From Burkholderia cenocepacia (lineage in GTDB: Bacteria; Pseudomonadota; Gammaproteobacteria; Burkholderiales; Burkholderiaceae), in the NCBI RefSeq assembly GCF_014211915.1, contig NZ_CP060039.1:2418001-2482000 (forward strand): a stretch of DNA of 64,000 nucleotides, written 5' to 3'. The stretch's first letter is position 1. The number at the start of each line of letters is the position of its first letter. Made by a program: the position numbers and the translations under genes. Shown here piece after piece: positions 1 to 10,991 of this stretch. The notes under the pieces are model-generated. The model was not told where the DNA came from, searched no databases, and saw nothing but the letters and a program-made list of their open reading frames with translations.

Positions 1-652
1 GGCCCTGTTCCGGCGACACGTCGACCGCAGCGGGCCGGTCGCCGCACGCAACCGGCGGACAGCCGGCCAGCCCCGCCGCGAGACGTACCGCGCCGTCGCC
101 ACGGCGCCATGCGGCCAGCCAGATGTCGTGCGGATGATCGAGCGCCGCGACTGCTTCGCCGCCGTCGAGCTGGATCGAGAATTTCGGCGACAGTTCGCCG
201 CGACGCGGCTCGCTCGCCAGCATGTCGAGCAGCGGCACGGCGAGTGCGTGGCTATCGACGAGCGCGCCCGGGTCGTGCCCGGCGAGCGGGCTGAGCAGCA
301 CGTTGCGCACGTCGTCGCTCGCCGCGAGCGCGGCCGCATCGAAGGCGGCATTGTCGGCGCTTGCGCGCGGGCCGAGCCCCGCGTCGAGCAACGCGTGCGC
401 GAGCGCATCGGCCGCGTCGTCGCGAATGCCGCGCAACTGGAGATTCGCGCGATTGGTCGCATCGATCGCGCCGGACCCGTACCGGCGCGCGGCGGCGGCG
501 ATCGCGTGCGCCTGGCGCGCGTCGAGCCGGCCGCCCGGCAGCTTGATCCGGCACAGCCTGCCGTCGGCGGCCGCGACCACGCGCACGAGCCCCGGGCAGG
601 CCGACGGGCGCACGACGGGCGACGCAGGAATCGAAGCGGGGGCGGAATTCAA
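1..652 (-). CDS. cobG: Precorrin-3B synthase CobG (partial, runs off the left edge)
   Basis: The minus-strand frame reads V-R-P-S-A-C-P-G-L near its start, then [10 protein letters not shown], both typical of the nitrite/sulfite-reductase-like ferredoxin half-domain of CobG. CobG oxidatively converts precorrin-3A to precorrin-3B in aerobic cobalamin synthesis. About 217 codons are visible; the C-terminal Fe-S/siroheme part lies outside the window. The start is uncertain. A TTG at 652 lies just upstream of the conserved part but has no clear ribosome site, and an in-frame GTG lies at 700. The gene sits behind a cobalamin riboswitch on the same strand and is divergent from cobL, so B12 repression is expected. 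Confidence 0.8.
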   Translation of the reverse strand, partial: MNSAPASIPASPVVRPSACPGLVRVVAAADGRLCRIKLPGGRLDARQAHAIAAAARRYGSGAIDATNRANLQLRGIRDDAADALAHALLDAGLGPRASADNAAFDAAALAASDDVRNVLLSPLAGHDPGALVDSHALAVPLLDMLASEPRRGELSPKFSIQLDGGEAVAALDHPHDIWLAAWRRGDGAVRLAAGLAGCPPVACGDRPAAVDVSPEQG

Positions 653-737
653 CGGGATACCGGGACAGTGTGTGGCGCCGCGGCCAACGCATCGGTACAC
701 CCCGCCCGACGCCGACTGGCACGCACGCACTTTCTGG

Positions 738-897
738 CCGGCAGGTCTCCTGGCTGACAGGTCGGCGCCGGCTCCCGGCCTTCCCGGTGAAACCAGTGGC
801 ATGAGGGGGAGCTCGGCTCGCTGTCTACAGTTGCGGGGGCAGCCACAGCGGCGCGGGGGCGCCCTGTGTTCCCTCTTCGGCCCCGAAGGGCACCGGC
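738..897 (-). promoter_or_regulatory. Cobalamin (B12) riboswitch upstream of cobG
   Basis: Read on the minus strand, the leader contains the hallmarks of the cobalamin riboswitch in order: a GGGAACACAGG segment, the core GCTGCCCCCGCAACTGTAG (around 824-842), the B12-box element GCCACTGG (793-800) followed by CCGGGAAGGC, and the 3' element GTCAGCCAGGAGACCTGCC (741-759). Its 3' end lies about 85 nt before the cobG start, so it should shut off cobG and any downstream cobalamin genes when adenosylcobalamin is abundant. The boundaries are approximate. Confidence 0.93.
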
Positions 898-1125
898 GAA
901 CGAACGGCCGTAGGATACCCGATTTCGGCCGCGATTCGCGACCGGTCGGCCGTTCGCGGCAGGCGAAGCGGGCAGCGGTCGGGCAACGATCGGGTGCGGG
1001 CGGGCCGGCAGGTGAAACACCGGGTGGAACACGGTACCATGCCGTTTTTCGCAATGCGGACGGCTGCACCGGCGCTTTCGCGGCCGCGCGGCGACACGAT
1101 GGAATCGAACGATGGGGAAGGGTGC

Positions 1126-2388
1126 ATGACGGCGTGGCTGACGGTAGTGGGCATCGGCGACGACGGTTACGCAGGGCTCGGACGCCACGCGCGGCGCGCG
1201 CTGCTCGACGCGACGCACGTGGTCGGCGCGACCCGGCATCTCGACATGCTGCCCGCGCGGTTGCGGGCGACGCGCGAAGCATGGCCGTCGCCGTTCGACC
1301 TGTCGGGGCTGCTCGCCCGCCGCGGCGCGCCCGTGTGCGTGCTCGCGAGTGGCGACCCGATGCTGTTCGGCGTCGGCGCGACGCTCGCCCGCCAGCTTTC
1401 TCCCGACGAATGGCGCGTACTGCCCGCGCCGTCGTCGCTGTCGCTCGCCGCGGCGCGTCTCGGCTGGGCGCTGCAGGACGTCGGCGCGGTTTCGCTCGTC
1501 GGGCGTCCGCTCGCGACGCTGGCCCGCCATCTGCTGCCGGGCCGGCGCCTGTTCGTGCTGAGCGCCGACGGCCGCACGCCGGCCGCCGTCGCGGCCGAAC
1601 TCGCCGCCCGCGGCTTCGGGCCGACGCGCGTCAGCGTGTTCGAACACCTCGGCGGCCCGCTCGAGCGACGGATCGATGGCCTCGCGCAAGACTGGCACGT
1701 CGACGAAACCGCCGCGCTCAACCTCGTCGCGCTCGATTGCCGGGCGGGCCCCGACGCACCGCGCCGCGCGCTCACGCCCGGCCTGCCCGACGATGCGTAC
1801 CGCCACGACGGCCAGCTCACCAAGCGCGACCTGCGCGCGATGACGCTCGGGCGTCTCGCGCCCGCGCCCGGCGAACTGCTGTGGGACGTCGGCGCGGGCA
1901 GCGGCTCGATCGGCATCGAATGGATGCGCGCGCATCCATCCTGCCAGGCCATCGCGATCGAAGCGCATGCGGAGCGGCAGCGCTTCATCGAACACAACCG
2001 CGATACGCTCGGCGTGCCGGGCCTGCAACTCGTCGCGGGCCGTGCGCCCGATGCGCTCGCGGGGCTCGCCGCGCCCGACGCGATCTTCATCGGCGGCGGC
2101 GCGACGGCGCCCGGCGTGCTCGACGCGTGCTGGGCGTCGTTGAAACCCGGCGGCCGGCTGGTCGCCAACGCGGTTACGCTGCAGGGCGAGATGGCGCTCG
2201 CCGCGTGGCGCGACGCGCATCGCGGCACGCTCACGCGCGTGTCGTTCGCGCATGCCGAACCGCTCGGCCGCTTCGACACGTGGCGACAGCCGTTGCCGGT
2301 CACGCTGTACGACGTGCGCAAGCCCGACACGGCAGACGCGACCGACACGGCCGACTCGTCGAATTCGTCGAACGCAACGGACGCGTGA
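1126..2388 (+). CDS. cobL: Precorrin-6Y C5,15-methyltransferase (decarboxylating), CbiE-CbiT fusion
   Basis: This 420-residue protein fuses two methyltransferases. The N-terminal CbiE-type tetrapyrrole methylase shows V-V-G-I-G at 7-11 and A-S-G-D-P-M-L-F-G at 74-82. The C-terminal CbiT-type Rossmann methyltransferase has the SAM motif D-V-G-A-G-S-G-S from residue 254. CobL methylates precorrin-6B at C5 and C15 and decarboxylates the C12 acetate. I chose the ATG at 1126 because GGGGAAGG precedes it and homology starts there; the frame is open further upstream (alternative ATG at 1099). The stop overlaps the cbiD start, indicating translational coupling within a cobL-cbiD-cobK-cobM operon. Confidence 0.93.
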   Translation: MTAWLTVVGIGDDGYAGLGRHARRALLDATHVVGATRHLDMLPARLRATREAWPSPFDLSGLLARRGAPVCVLASGDPMLFGVGATLARQLSPDEWRVLPAPSSLSLAAARLGWALQDVGAVSLVGRPLATLARHLLPGRRLFVLSADGRTPAAVAAELAARGFGPTRVSVFEHLGGPLERRIDGLAQDWHVDETAALNLVALDCRAGPDAPRRALTPGLPDDAYRHDGQLTKRDLRAMTLGRLAPAPGELLWDVGAGSGSIGIEWMRAHPSCQAIAIEAHAERQRFIEHNRDTLGVPGLQLVAGRAPDALAGLAAPDAIFIGGGATAPGVLDACWASLKPGGRLVANAVTLQGEMALAAWRDAHRGTLTRVSFAHAEPLGRFDTWRQPLPVTLYDVRKPDTADATDTADSSNSSNATDA

Positions 2389-3476
2389 TGCGCGACGAAA
2401 CCCCCGAACAACCCGCGCCGCTGCGCTTCGGCTACACGACCGGCAGCTGCGCGACCGCGACGTCGCTCGCGGCCGCGCGGCTGCTGCTCGTGGGTCACGC
2501 GGACGACGCGGTCGAGATCGTGCTGCCGAAGGGGCAGCGCGTGATGATGCGGCTCGAATTCTGCCGCGCGACGGCCGACGGCGCCGAAGCCGGCACGATC
2601 AAGGATGCCGGCGACGATCCGGACGTCACGCATGGCGCGCTGATCTTCGCGCGCGTCGCGCTCGCGGCGGCGCCCGGCGTGCGCTTTCATGCCGGGCCGG
2701 GCGTCGGCACGGTCACGCGCGCGGGGCTGACGTTGCCGGTCGGCGAACCGGCGATCAATCCGGTGCCGCGCCAGATGATGACCTCGCATCTGGAGGCGCT
2801 TGCGGCCGAGCACGGCTACGCGGGTGGCTTCGACGTGACGATCGGCGTCGAAGGCGGCGAGATGCTCGCGCTGAAGACGATGAACCCGCGCCTGGGCATC
2901 GTCGGCGGGCTGTCGATCCTCGGCACGACCGGCATCGTGCGGCCGTTCTCGTGTTCGGCCTATATCGCGTCGATTCACCAGGGCATCGACGTCGCACGGG
3001 CGAATGGCATCGCGCATATCGCCGCCTGCACGGGCAACGCCAGCGAGGACGCGATGCGCGCGCACTACCACCTGCCCGACATGGCGCTGATCGAGATGGG
3101 CGATTTCGCGGGCGCGGTGCTCAAGCACCTGCGGCGCGCGCCCGTCGCGCGCCTGTCGATGTGCGGCGGCTTCGGCAAGCTGAGCAAACTCGCGGCCGGC
3201 CATCTCGACCTGCACAGCCGCCATTCGAGCATCGACCTGCCGCTGCTCGCGCAGTGGGCGGCCGAAGCCGGCGCGAACGAGGCGCTGCAGGCCGCGATGC
3301 GCGCGGCCAACACGAGCCAGGAAGCGTTGAAACTGGCGCAGGCCGACGGCGTGCCGCTCGGCGATCTCGTCTGCGCGCATGCGCTGCGGGTGGCGCGCGA
3401 CATCGTGCCGCCGTCGGTCGCGGTCGAGATGTTCGCGATCGACCGGCAGGGCCGCTTCGTCGGGGCGGCGCGATGA
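2388..3476 (+). CDS. cbiD: Cobalt-precorrin-5B C1-methyltransferase CbiD
   Basis: The 362-residue protein has the CbiD signature G-Y-T-T-G-S-C-A at residues 15-22 and a central G-V-E-G-G-E segment. CbiD performs SAM-dependent C1 methylation with loss of the acetaldehyde fragment in the anaerobic-type pathway. Here it sits with genes named for the aerobic route (cobG, cobL, cobK, cobM), the same mixed set known from other proteobacteria that lack CobF. The ATG overlaps the cobL stop (TGATG), and the cobK ATG overlaps its own stop, so the three genes are tightly coupled. Confidence 0.93.
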   Translation: MRDETPEQPAPLRFGYTTGSCATATSLAAARLLLVGHADDAVEIVLPKGQRVMMRLEFCRATADGAEAGTIKDAGDDPDVTHGALIFARVALAAAPGVRFHAGPGVGTVTRAGLTLPVGEPAINPVPRQMMTSHLEALAAEHGYAGGFDVTIGVEGGEMLALKTMNPRLGIVGGLSILGTTGIVRPFSCSAYIASIHQGIDVARANGIAHIAACTGNASEDAMRAHYHLPDMALIEMGDFAGAVLKHLRRAPVARLSMCGGFGKLSKLAAGHLDLHSRHSSIDLPLLAQWAAEAGANEALQAAMRAANTSQEALKLAQADGVPLGDLVCAHALRVARDIVPPSVAVEMFAIDRQGRFVGAAR

Positions 3477-4204
3477 GCCCGCGCATCCTGCTGCTCGGCG
3501 GCACCGGCGATGCGCTGAAAATCGCGCGCGCGCTCGGCCCGCATCATGTCTACAGTCTCGCCGGACTCGGCAAGACGCCCGACGATCTGCGCTGCGACGT
3601 GCGCGTCGGCGGTTTCGGCGGCGCAGCCGGGCTTACCGCGTATCTGCGCGACGCGGGCATCGGCCTCGTGATCGACGCAACCCATCCGTATGCCGCGCGA
3701 ATCAGCGCGAACGCCGCGGCGGCGACGCGCGACACGGGCGTGCCTTTATGGGCGCTGCGCCGCGCACCGTGGACGCCTCAACCCGGCGACGACTGGCGCA
3801 TGGTCGACGATTGGGCAGGCATCGAGGCCGCGCTCGCGCCGTTCAGGCGCCCGCTGTTCACGCTCGGCCGCGAACCGCTCGCGCATCTCGACACGATTCC
3901 GCCGCACCAGTTCTGGCTCGTGCGCTGCCTCGATGCGCATCCCGGCAACGCCCGTGCGCAGGTCGTCGCCGCGCGCGGGCCATTCACGCCCGAAGGCGAG
4001 CGCGCGCTGTTCGCGCTGGCGGGCATCGACGTCGTCGTCAGCAAGAACAGCGGCGGCGCGGCCACCGAGGCTAAGCTCGACGTCGCGCGCGAACGCAGAC
4101 TGCCGGTCGTGATGCTGCGCCGGCCGCCGCTGCCCGATGCCGACCGCGCGTTCGACTCGGTCACGGCACTCATCGACGCACTCGGTCCGGCCGCGCGCGC
4201 CTGA
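3473..4204 (+). CDS. cobK: Precorrin-6A/cobalt-precorrin-6A reductase
   Basis: A 243-residue CobK/CbiJ protein. The N-terminus carries the dinucleotide-binding motif L-L-G-G-T-G-D-A (6-13). Further on are I-D-A-T-H-P-Y-A and the K-N-S-G-G-A-A-T motif near residue 190, both characteristic of the family. It reduces precorrin-6A to dihydro-precorrin-6 with NADPH. The ATG overlaps the cbiD stop by four bases (ATGA). It is followed after about 40 nt by cobM. Confidence 0.92.
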   Translation: MSPRILLLGGTGDALKIARALGPHHVYSLAGLGKTPDDLRCDVRVGGFGGAAGLTAYLRDAGIGLVIDATHPYAARISANAAAATRDTGVPLWALRRAPWTPQPGDDWRMVDDWAGIEAALAPFRRPLFTLGREPLAHLDTIPPHQFWLVRCLDAHPGNARAQVVAARGPFTPEGERALFALAGIDVVVSKNSGGAATEAKLDVARERRLPVVMLRRPPLPDADRAFDSVTALIDALGPAARA

Positions 4205-4246
4205 CGCGACGCAGCGGCCACCCAACGAATTGACGGAGAAATTTCG

Positions 4247-4975
4247 ATGACGGTGTATTTCATCGGCGCGGGCCCAGGCGACCCGGAGCTGATCACGGTG
4301 AAAGGCCAGCGCCTCGTGCGCACATGCCCGGTGATCCTGTATGCGGGTTCGCTCGTGCCGGCCGCCGTGCTCGACGGTCATCGCGCGGAGCAGGTCGTCA
4401 ACACGGCCGAACTCGATCTCGACGCGATCGTCGCGCTGCTCGCGGCCGCACACGCGAAAGGTCGGGACGTCGCGCGCGTACATTCGGGCGACCCGTCGCT
4501 GTATGGTGCGATCGGCGAGCAGATCCGCCGCCTGAAAGCACTTGGGATTCCGTACGAAATCGTGCCGGGCGTGACGGCCACGGCCGCATGCGCGGCCACG
4601 CTCGGCGTCGAGCTCACGCTGCCGGGCGTCGCGCAGACGGTGATCCTCACGCGTTTCGCGGGCAAGACGACGATGCCGGAAGGCGAAGCGCTCGGCGCGC
4701 TCGCCGCGCATCGTGCGACGCTCGCGATCCATCTCGGCGTGCGCCATCTCGCGCGTATCGTCGACGAAGTGCTGCCGCATTACGGCGCCGATTGCCCGGT
4801 GGCGGTGATCTATCGCGCAAGCTGGCCCGACGAGGAACGCGTGACGGGCACGCTGGCCGACATCGTCGGCAAGGTGCAGGGCACGCAGATCGAGCGCACC
4901 GCGTTGATCCTGATCGGGCGCGTGCTCGACGCCGAAGGGTTCGCGGATTCGACGCTGTACGCGAGCGCAGGCTGA
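4247..4975 (+). CDS. cobM: Precorrin-4 C11-methyltransferase
   Basis: A 242-residue SAM-dependent tetrapyrrole methylase of the CobM/CbiF group, with G-A-G-P-G-D-P-E-L at 7-15 and H-S-G-D-P-S-L-Y-G at about 79-87. It methylates C11 of precorrin-4. GGAGAAATTTCG precedes the ATG. It is the last gene of the plus-strand cobalamin operon; the next gene is convergent. No convincing rho-independent terminator was seen in the 115-bp gap. Confidence 0.93.
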   Translation: MTVYFIGAGPGDPELITVKGQRLVRTCPVILYAGSLVPAAVLDGHRAEQVVNTAELDLDAIVALLAAAHAKGRDVARVHSGDPSLYGAIGEQIRRLKALGIPYEIVPGVTATAACAATLGVELTLPGVAQTVILTRFAGKTTMPEGEALGALAAHRATLAIHLGVRHLARIVDEVLPHYGADCPVAVIYRASWPDEERVTGTLADIVGKVQGTQIERTALILIGRVLDAEGFADSTLYASAG

Positions 4976-5090
4976 ACGCATCGCGCCGTGGAGCCGAGTA
5001 TCTGGACGGGCCGCGAGGATATTGCTGGTGCGAGCACGCCGGGACGACACCGGGCAGGCAGGCGCCCGGGCCGCTGGCCCGCGGCGTCGC

Positions 5091-6269
5091 TCAGGCCTGC
5101 GCGACGTGCCGCGCCAGCTTCGGCGCAAGCCCGGCCGCGAGCGCGAACAGCACGACACAGAGGCACGCCATCGCGATCCACGCGGGCGTCAGGTCCGCGA
5201 GTTGCTGGCGCACGATGCCGGCCGCGAACGGGAATAGCCCGGCGATCAAATAACCGACACCCTGCACGAACCCCGTCAACGACGCAGCATCGGCCGGCGT
5301 GGCCGCATGGTCGACCGTGACGATCAGCGACAGCGGAAACAGCGCGCCGATTCCCGCGCCGAGCAGCAGCGCGGCCGGCAGCGCGAGCGCGTCGGGCGCG
5401 GCCAGCATCACCAGCAACCCGACGCATAGCGACGCGATCGCCGCGTGCAGCGCGGGCCGGCGATCGGGGAGGCGATCGATCGTCGCGGAGATCGTCAGCC
5501 CCGCGACGACTTCCGCGAGCGTCACGCCGCCGAGCAGGCTGCCCGCCGCGGTCGGCGACCAGCCGAGCCGCATGTAGTACGGCGGCAGCCATGCGAGCAC
5601 GAGCGTGTAGGCGCCCGTCGCGATGCCAAAGAACAGCGCGAGTCGCCAGGCGCGCGGCGAACGCGACGGCCGTGCATTCGATACCGACACCGGCCCGGCG
5701 GAAAGCGCGTCGCTCCCACGGCTGGCCAGCGGCCACGCCAATGCGGCGAGCGCCGCCGGCAGCGCCCAGCCGGCGAGCGCGGCGAGCCAGCCCCAGCGCG
5801 CCGCGGCGAATGGCGCGATGACGCTCGCGAGTACCGCGCCGCCCATGATCGACGTCGAATAGACGCCCATCGCGCCGCCGATGCGCGTCGCGAAATGCGC
5901 CTTAACGAAGCCGGGCAACAGCGCCTGCACCATCGCGATCCCGACACCCGCGCAGCACGCGCTCGCGAGCAGCAGCCATGCGTGCTGCGCACCGGCGCGC
6001 GATGCGCAGGCCAGCCCGATCAACGCGACGCCGAGCCATACGCCGCCCGCGATCCCGGTGATGCGCTGCAGGCGCCGTGCGCTCAGCGCACCGAGCCCCA
6101 TCAGCAGGATCGGGATCGTCGTCAGCAGGCTGGCCGCGCCGTCGCCGATATCCGTCGCGCGCTGGATCATGTCGAGCAGCGGGCCGACCGCGGCAAGCGC
6201 CGGCCGCAGGTTCAGCCCGACCAGCACGATCGCGGCGAGCCGCCATCCGGGGGAAGTGAAGCGATTCAT
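5091..6269 (-). CDS. MFS transporter, CynX/NimT-like
   Basis: The 392-residue product is almost entirely hydrophobic, with about twelve predicted transmembrane segments. The opening W-R-L-A-A-I-V-L-V-G-L-N-L-R-P is typical of the CynX/NimT (cyanate/2-nitroimidazole) branch of the major facilitator superfamily. The substrate is unknown. The ATG at 6269 is the first methionine consistent with the family; the frame stays open into the inverted repeat of the adjacent transposon, but that extension is not native. The transposon lies 55 bp upstream and has probably removed the original promoter region, which would have been shared with the MarR gene at 14635. Confidence 0.85.
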   Translation of the reverse strand: MNRFTSPGWRLAAIVLVGLNLRPALAAVGPLLDMIQRATDIGDGAASLLTTIPILLMGLGALSARRLQRITGIAGGVWLGVALIGLACASRAGAQHAWLLLASACCAGVGIAMVQALLPGFVKAHFATRIGGAMGVYSTSIMGGAVLASVIAPFAAARWGWLAALAGWALPAALAALAWPLASRGSDALSAGPVSVSNARPSRSPRAWRLALFFGIATGAYTLVLAWLPPYYMRLGWSPTAAGSLLGGVTLAEVVAGLTISATIDRLPDRRPALHAAIASLCVGLLVMLAAPDALALPAALLLGAGIGALFPLSLIVTVDHAATPADAASLTGFVQGVGYLIAGLFPFAAGIVRQQLADLTPAWIAMACLCVVLFALAAGLAPKLARHVAQA

Positions 6270-6319
6270 CGCAAGGCCCTCGATATCGGTGCGCGGCTGC
6301 CAGCGAGGCGCCGCGCGTT

Positions 6320-6324
6320 TTTCA
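6320..6324. repeat. Left target-site duplication TTTCA
   Basis: TTTCA immediately outside the left inverted repeat matches 14555-14559 outside the right one. Joining the flanks at one copy restores a 130-bp MFS/MarR intergenic region. Confidence 0.93.
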
Positions 6325-6362
6325 GGGGTCGTCTCAGAAAACGGAAAATAAAGCACGCTAAG
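6325..6362 (+). repeat. Left 38-bp terminal inverted repeat
   Basis: It begins GGGGTCGTCTCAG and ends AAAGCACGCTAAG. It matches the reverse complement of 14517-14554 except for one base (GTCGTC against GTCGCC). The inner five bases hold the merR stop codon. Confidence 0.96.
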
Positions 6363-6792
6363 GCATAGCCGAACCTGCCAAGCTTGCTCCACCCTGTAGT
6401 GACGCGATCAGCGGGCAGGAAACGTTCCCCCTTCGCGCATGGCAGGCGCACACCAACTCAGACAGCACGGCCTCCATGCGCGCCAGGTCAGCCATTTTCT
6501 CGCGCACGTCCTTGAGCTTGTGCTCGGCCAGACTGCTGGCTTCCTCGCAATGGGTGCCATCCTCCAGCCGCAGCAGCTCGGCGATCTCATCCAGGCTGAA
6601 GCCCAGCCGCTGGGCTGATTTCACGAAGCGCACCCGCGTTACATCCGCCTCGCCATAGCGGCGGATGCTGCCATAGGGCTTGTCAGGCTCCAGCAACAAG
6701 CCCTTGCGCTGATAGAAACGGATGGTCTCCACATTGACCCCGGCCGCCTTGGCGAAAACGCCAATGGTCAGGTTCTCCAAATTGTTTTCCAT
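6358..6792 (-). CDS. merR: Mercuric resistance transcriptional regulator MerR
   Basis: 144 residues, the canonical MerR length. The N-terminal winged helix (about 8-75) is followed by a dimerisation helix and the Hg(II)-binding cysteines C82, C117 and C126, with an extra C115. MerR represses and, with Hg(II), activates the divergent merT promoter by distorting the 19-bp spacer, and autoregulates its own gene. The start is ATG at 6792, since homology begins M-E-N-N; an upstream extension in the frame overlaps the operator and is not used. The TAG stop lies inside the left inverted repeat. Confidence 0.96.
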
Positions 6793-6797
6793 ATCGC

Positions 6798-6828
6798 TTG
6801 ACTCCGTACATGAGTACGGAAGTAAGGT
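6798..6828 (+). promoter_or_regulatory. merT promoter and MerR operator
   Basis: The -35 TTGACT (6798-6803) and -10 TAAGGT (6823-6828) are separated by 19 bp, the overlong spacer that MerR regulators need. A dyad, TCCGTAC-ATGA-GTACGGA (6803-6820), fills the spacer. The element drives merTPADE and lies between the divergent merR and merT. Confidence 0.95.
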
Positions 6829-6863
6829 TACGCTATCCAATTTCAATTCGAAAGGACAAGCGC

Positions 6864-7214
6864 ATGTCTGAACCAAAAACCGGGCGCGGCGCGCTCTTCA
6901 CTGGAGGGCTTGCCGCCATCCTCGCCTCGGCTTGCTGCCTCGGGCCGTTGGTTCTGATCGCCTTGGGGTTCAGCGGCGCTTGGATCGGCAACTTGGCGGT
7001 GTTGGAACCCTATCGCCCCATCTTTATCGGCGTGGCGCTGGTGGCGTTGTTCTTCGCCTGGCGGCGCATCTACCGGCAGGCAGCGGCCTGCAAACCGGGT
7101 GAGGTCTGCGCGATTCCCCAAGTGCGAGCTACTTACAAGCTCATTTTCTGGATCGTGGCCGCGCTGGTTCTGGTCGCGCTCGGATTTCCCTACGTCATGC
7201 CATTTTTCTACTGA
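6864..7214 (+). CDS. merT: Mercuric ion transport protein MerT
   Basis: 116 residues, three predicted transmembrane segments. The first-helix cysteine pair C24-C25 and the cytoplasmic pair C76/C82 relay Hg(II) from MerP through the inner membrane to MerA. AAGGAC precedes the ATG at 6864. First gene of the structural mer operon. Confidence 0.96.
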
Positions 7215-7226
7215 TCGGAGTTCACC

Positions 7227-7502
7227 ATGAAGAAACTGTTTGCCTCCCTCGCCCTCGCCGCCGTTGTTGCCCCCGTCTGGGCCGCCACCCAGACCGTCAC
7301 GCTGTCCGTACCGGGCATGACCTGCTCCGCCTGCCCGATCACTGTCAAGAAGGCGATTTCCAAGGTCGAAGGCGTCAGCAAAGTTGACGTGACTTTCGAG
7401 ACACGCCAAGCGGTCGTCACCTTCGACGATGCCAAGACCAGCGTGCAGAAGCTGACCAAGGCAACCGCAGACGCGGGCTATCCGTCCAGCGTCAAGCAGT
7501 GA
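7227..7502 (+). CDS. merP: Periplasmic mercuric-ion binding protein MerP
   Basis: A 91-residue precursor. A signal peptide (about residues 1-19, ending V-W-A) precedes a heavy-metal-associated domain with G-M-T-C-S-A-C, whose C33 and C36 bind Hg(II). It scavenges mercuric ion in the periplasm and passes it to MerT. CGGAG lies just upstream, 12 bp after merT. Confidence 0.96.
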   Translation: MKKLFASLALAAVVAPVWAATQTVTLSVPGMTCSACPITVKKAISKVEGVSKVDVTFETRQAVVTFDDAKTSVQKLTKATADAGYPSSVKQ

Positions 7503-7561
7503 GTCACTGAAAACGGCACCGCAGCACAACGGACGTCATTGTCTGGCGCCACAAACGATAA

Positions 7562-9259
<1,698 letters not shown>

Positions 9260-9276
9260 GAAAAAGGAGGTGTTCA

Positions 9277-9642
9277 ATGAACGCCTACACGGTGTCCCGG
9301 CTGGCTCTTGATGCCGGGGTGAGCGTGCATATCGTGCGCGACTACCTGCTGCGCGGATTGCTGCGCCCGGTGGCGTGCACACCAGGCGGCTACGGCTTGT
9401 TCGATGACGCCGCCTTGCAACGGCTGTGCTTCGTGCGGGCGGCCTTCGAGGCGGGCATCGGCCTCGACGCGCTGGCGCGGCTGTGCCGGGCGCTGGATGC
9501 GGCGGACGGCGACGAAGCGGCCGCGCAGCTTGCCCTGCTGCGTCAGTTCGTCGAGCGTCGGCGCGAAGCGTTGGCCGATCTGGAAGTGCAGTTGGCCACC
9601 CTGCCGACCGAGCCGGCACAGCACGCGGAGAGTCTGCCATGA
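9277..9642 (+). CDS. merD: Mercuric resistance co-regulator MerD
   Basis: A 121-residue MerR-like protein with an N-terminal helix-turn-helix ([11 protein letters not shown]) but without the Hg-binding cysteines of MerR. It down-regulates the operon by displacing activated MerR. AAGGAGG lies 9 nt before the ATG at 9277; the frame is open slightly further upstream, overlapping the merA stop, but that extension lacks a ribosome site. The stop overlaps the merE start. Confidence 0.93.
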   Translation: MNAYTVSRLALDAGVSVHIVRDYLLRGLLRPVACTPGGYGLFDDAALQRLCFVRAAFEAGIGLDALARLCRALDAADGDEAAAQLALLRQFVERRREALADLEVQLATLPTEPAQHAESLP

Positions 9643-9875
9643 ACAACCCCGAGCGCTTGCCGTCCGAGACGCACAAACCGATCACCGGCTACCTGTGGGG
9701 CGGACTGGCTGTGCTGACTTGCCCCTGCCACCTGCCCATCCTCGCTGTCGTGCTGGCCGGCACAACCGCCGGTGCTTTCCTCGGCGAGCATTGGGTCATC
9801 GCGGCGCTCGGTTTGACCGGCCTGTTCCTTCTGTCCCTGTCGCGGGCGTTGCGGGCATTCAGGGAAAGAGAATGA
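9639..9875 (+). CDS. merE: Mercury transport protein MerE
   Basis: 78 residues with two predicted transmembrane segments and a C-P-C motif (C28, C30) in the first, as in MerE of Tn21/Tn501. MerE is reported to take part in mercury (including methylmercury) uptake. The ATG overlaps the merD stop (ATGA) and its own stop overlaps the start of the next gene, so merD-merE-urf2 are translationally coupled. Confidence 0.93.
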   Translation: MNNPERLPSETHKPITGYLWGGLAVLTCPCHLPILAVVLAGTTAGAFLGEHWVIAALGLTGLFLLSLSRALRAFRERE

Positions 9876-10861
9876 GCGCTTTCCGGCCGGATGGATGGAC
9901 GACGCCGGAACTGGCCCAAGCGGTCGAGCGCGGGCAGCTTGAACTGCACTACCAGCCCGTCGTCGATCTGCGCAGTGGTGGGATTGTCGGCGCGGAAGCC
10001 CTGTTGCGCTGGCGTCATCCGACGCTTGGACTATTGCCACCGGGCCAGTTCCTGCCCGTGGTCGAATCGTCCGGCCTGATGCCTGAAATCGGCGCTTGGG
10101 TGCTGGGCGAAGCCTGCCGCCAGATGCGTGACTGGCGAATGCTGGCATGGCGACCGTTCCGGCTGGCCGTCAATGTTTCGGCGAGCCAAGTGGGACCGGA
10201 CTTCGACGGGTGGGTAAAGGGCGTGCTGGCTGATGCCGAGTTGCCCGCCGAGTATCTCGAAATCGAGCTGACCGAATCGGTCGCGTTTGGTGATCCGGCG
10301 ATCTTCCCCGCCCTGGACGCCTTGCGGCAGATCGGTGTGCGCTTCGCCGCCGATGACTTCGGGACGGGGTATTCCTGTCTGCAACATCTGAAGTGCTGCC
10401 CAATCAGCACGCTCAAGATCGACCAATCGTTTGTCGCCGGGCTCGCCAACGACCGCCGCGACCAAACCATCGTGCACACCGTGATTCAGCTTGCGCACGG
10501 GCTGGGCATGGATGTGGTGGCTGAAGGCGTGGAAACATCGGCGAGTCTTGATCTATTGCGACAAGCGGACTGCGACACAGGACAAGGCTTCCTGTTCGCG
10601 AAGCCAATGCCGGCGGCGGCATTCGCCGTCTTCGTCAGTCAATGGAGGGGTGCCACCATGAATGCAAGTGACTCGACCACCACCAGTTGCTGCGTGTGCT
10701 GCAAGGAAATCCCGCTCGATGCCGCCTTCACCCCGGAAGGCGCGGAATACGTCGAGCACTTCTGCGGGTTGGAGTGTTATCAACGCTTCGAAGCGCGTGC
10801 CAAGACAGGGAACGAAACCGATGCCGATCCGAACGCCTGCGACTCGCTACCGTCAGATTGA
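9872..10861 (+). CDS. EAL-domain protein with C-terminal DUF3330 (urf2)
   Basis: A 329-residue protein. The EAL domain (about 12-250) contains A-E-A-L-L-R-W (EAL at 42-44), [21 protein letters not shown] and A-E-G-V-E-T, that is, the metal- and substrate-binding set expected of an active cyclic-di-GMP phosphodiesterase. The tail (from about residue 263) is a cysteine-rich DUF3330 segment with C-C-V-C-C and F-C-G-L-E-C, plausibly a metal site. The gene corresponds to urf2 of Tn501; Tn21 has a truncated version (tnpM region). Its role in the transposon is not established. The start overlaps the merE stop. Confidence 0.9.
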   Translation: MSAFRPDGWTTPELAQAVERGQLELHYQPVVDLRSGGIVGAEALLRWRHPTLGLLPPGQFLPVVESSGLMPEIGAWVLGEACRQMRDWRMLAWRPFRLAVNVSASQVGPDFDGWVKGVLADAELPAEYLEIELTESVAFGDPAIFPALDALRQIGVRFAADDFGTGYSCLQHLKCCPISTLKIDQSFVAGLANDRRDQTIVHTVIQLAHGLGMDVVAEGVETSASLDLLRQADCDTGQGFLFAKPMPAAAFAVFVSQWRGATMNASDSTTTSCCVCCKEIPLDAAFTPEGAEYVEHFCGLECYQRFEARAKTGNETDADPNACDSLPSD

Positions 10862-10863
10862 GG

Positions 10864-10988
10864 CATACCCTAACTTGGCGTCAGACCATCCGGCGCTAAA
10901 TCGTCAGAATAGAGTTGCCTTCCGAATTGATTGACATACGCCGTCAAGGGTCATAGATTTCTTCCTGACACATTTCCCTCAGGAGGAT
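10864..10988. other. Resolution site res of the transposon
   Basis: The roughly 125 bp between urf2 and tnpR is non-coding and contains repeated, inverted CGTCA/TGACA-type half-sites (for example GGCGTCAGACC, ATCGTCAGAAT, ATTGACATAC, CCGTCAAGGGTCA, CTGACACAT). This is the position and size of the three-subsite res of Tn21-like elements. TnpR should bind here, resolving cointegrates and repressing its own promoter. Exact subsite limits were not assigned. Confidence 0.75.
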
Positions 10989-10991
10989 ACC

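Noticed and set aside
222..3476. Very long plus-strand open frame across the cobG/riboswitch/cobL region
   Set aside because: Only its last third is real (cbiD from 2388). The remainder is antisense or out of frame to cobG and cobL and is arginine/alanine-rich, as expected of shadow frames at high GC.
6270..6392. N-terminal extension of the MFS protein into the transposon end
   Set aside because: The extra codons come from the transposon inverted repeat; the family start is the methionine at 6269.
9872..10861. Reading the urf2 gene as a transposition modulator (tnpM)
   Set aside because: The frame is a full EAL protein with a DUF3330 tail; the tnpM label applies to a truncated form in Tn21, and a modulating role is not shown by this sequence.
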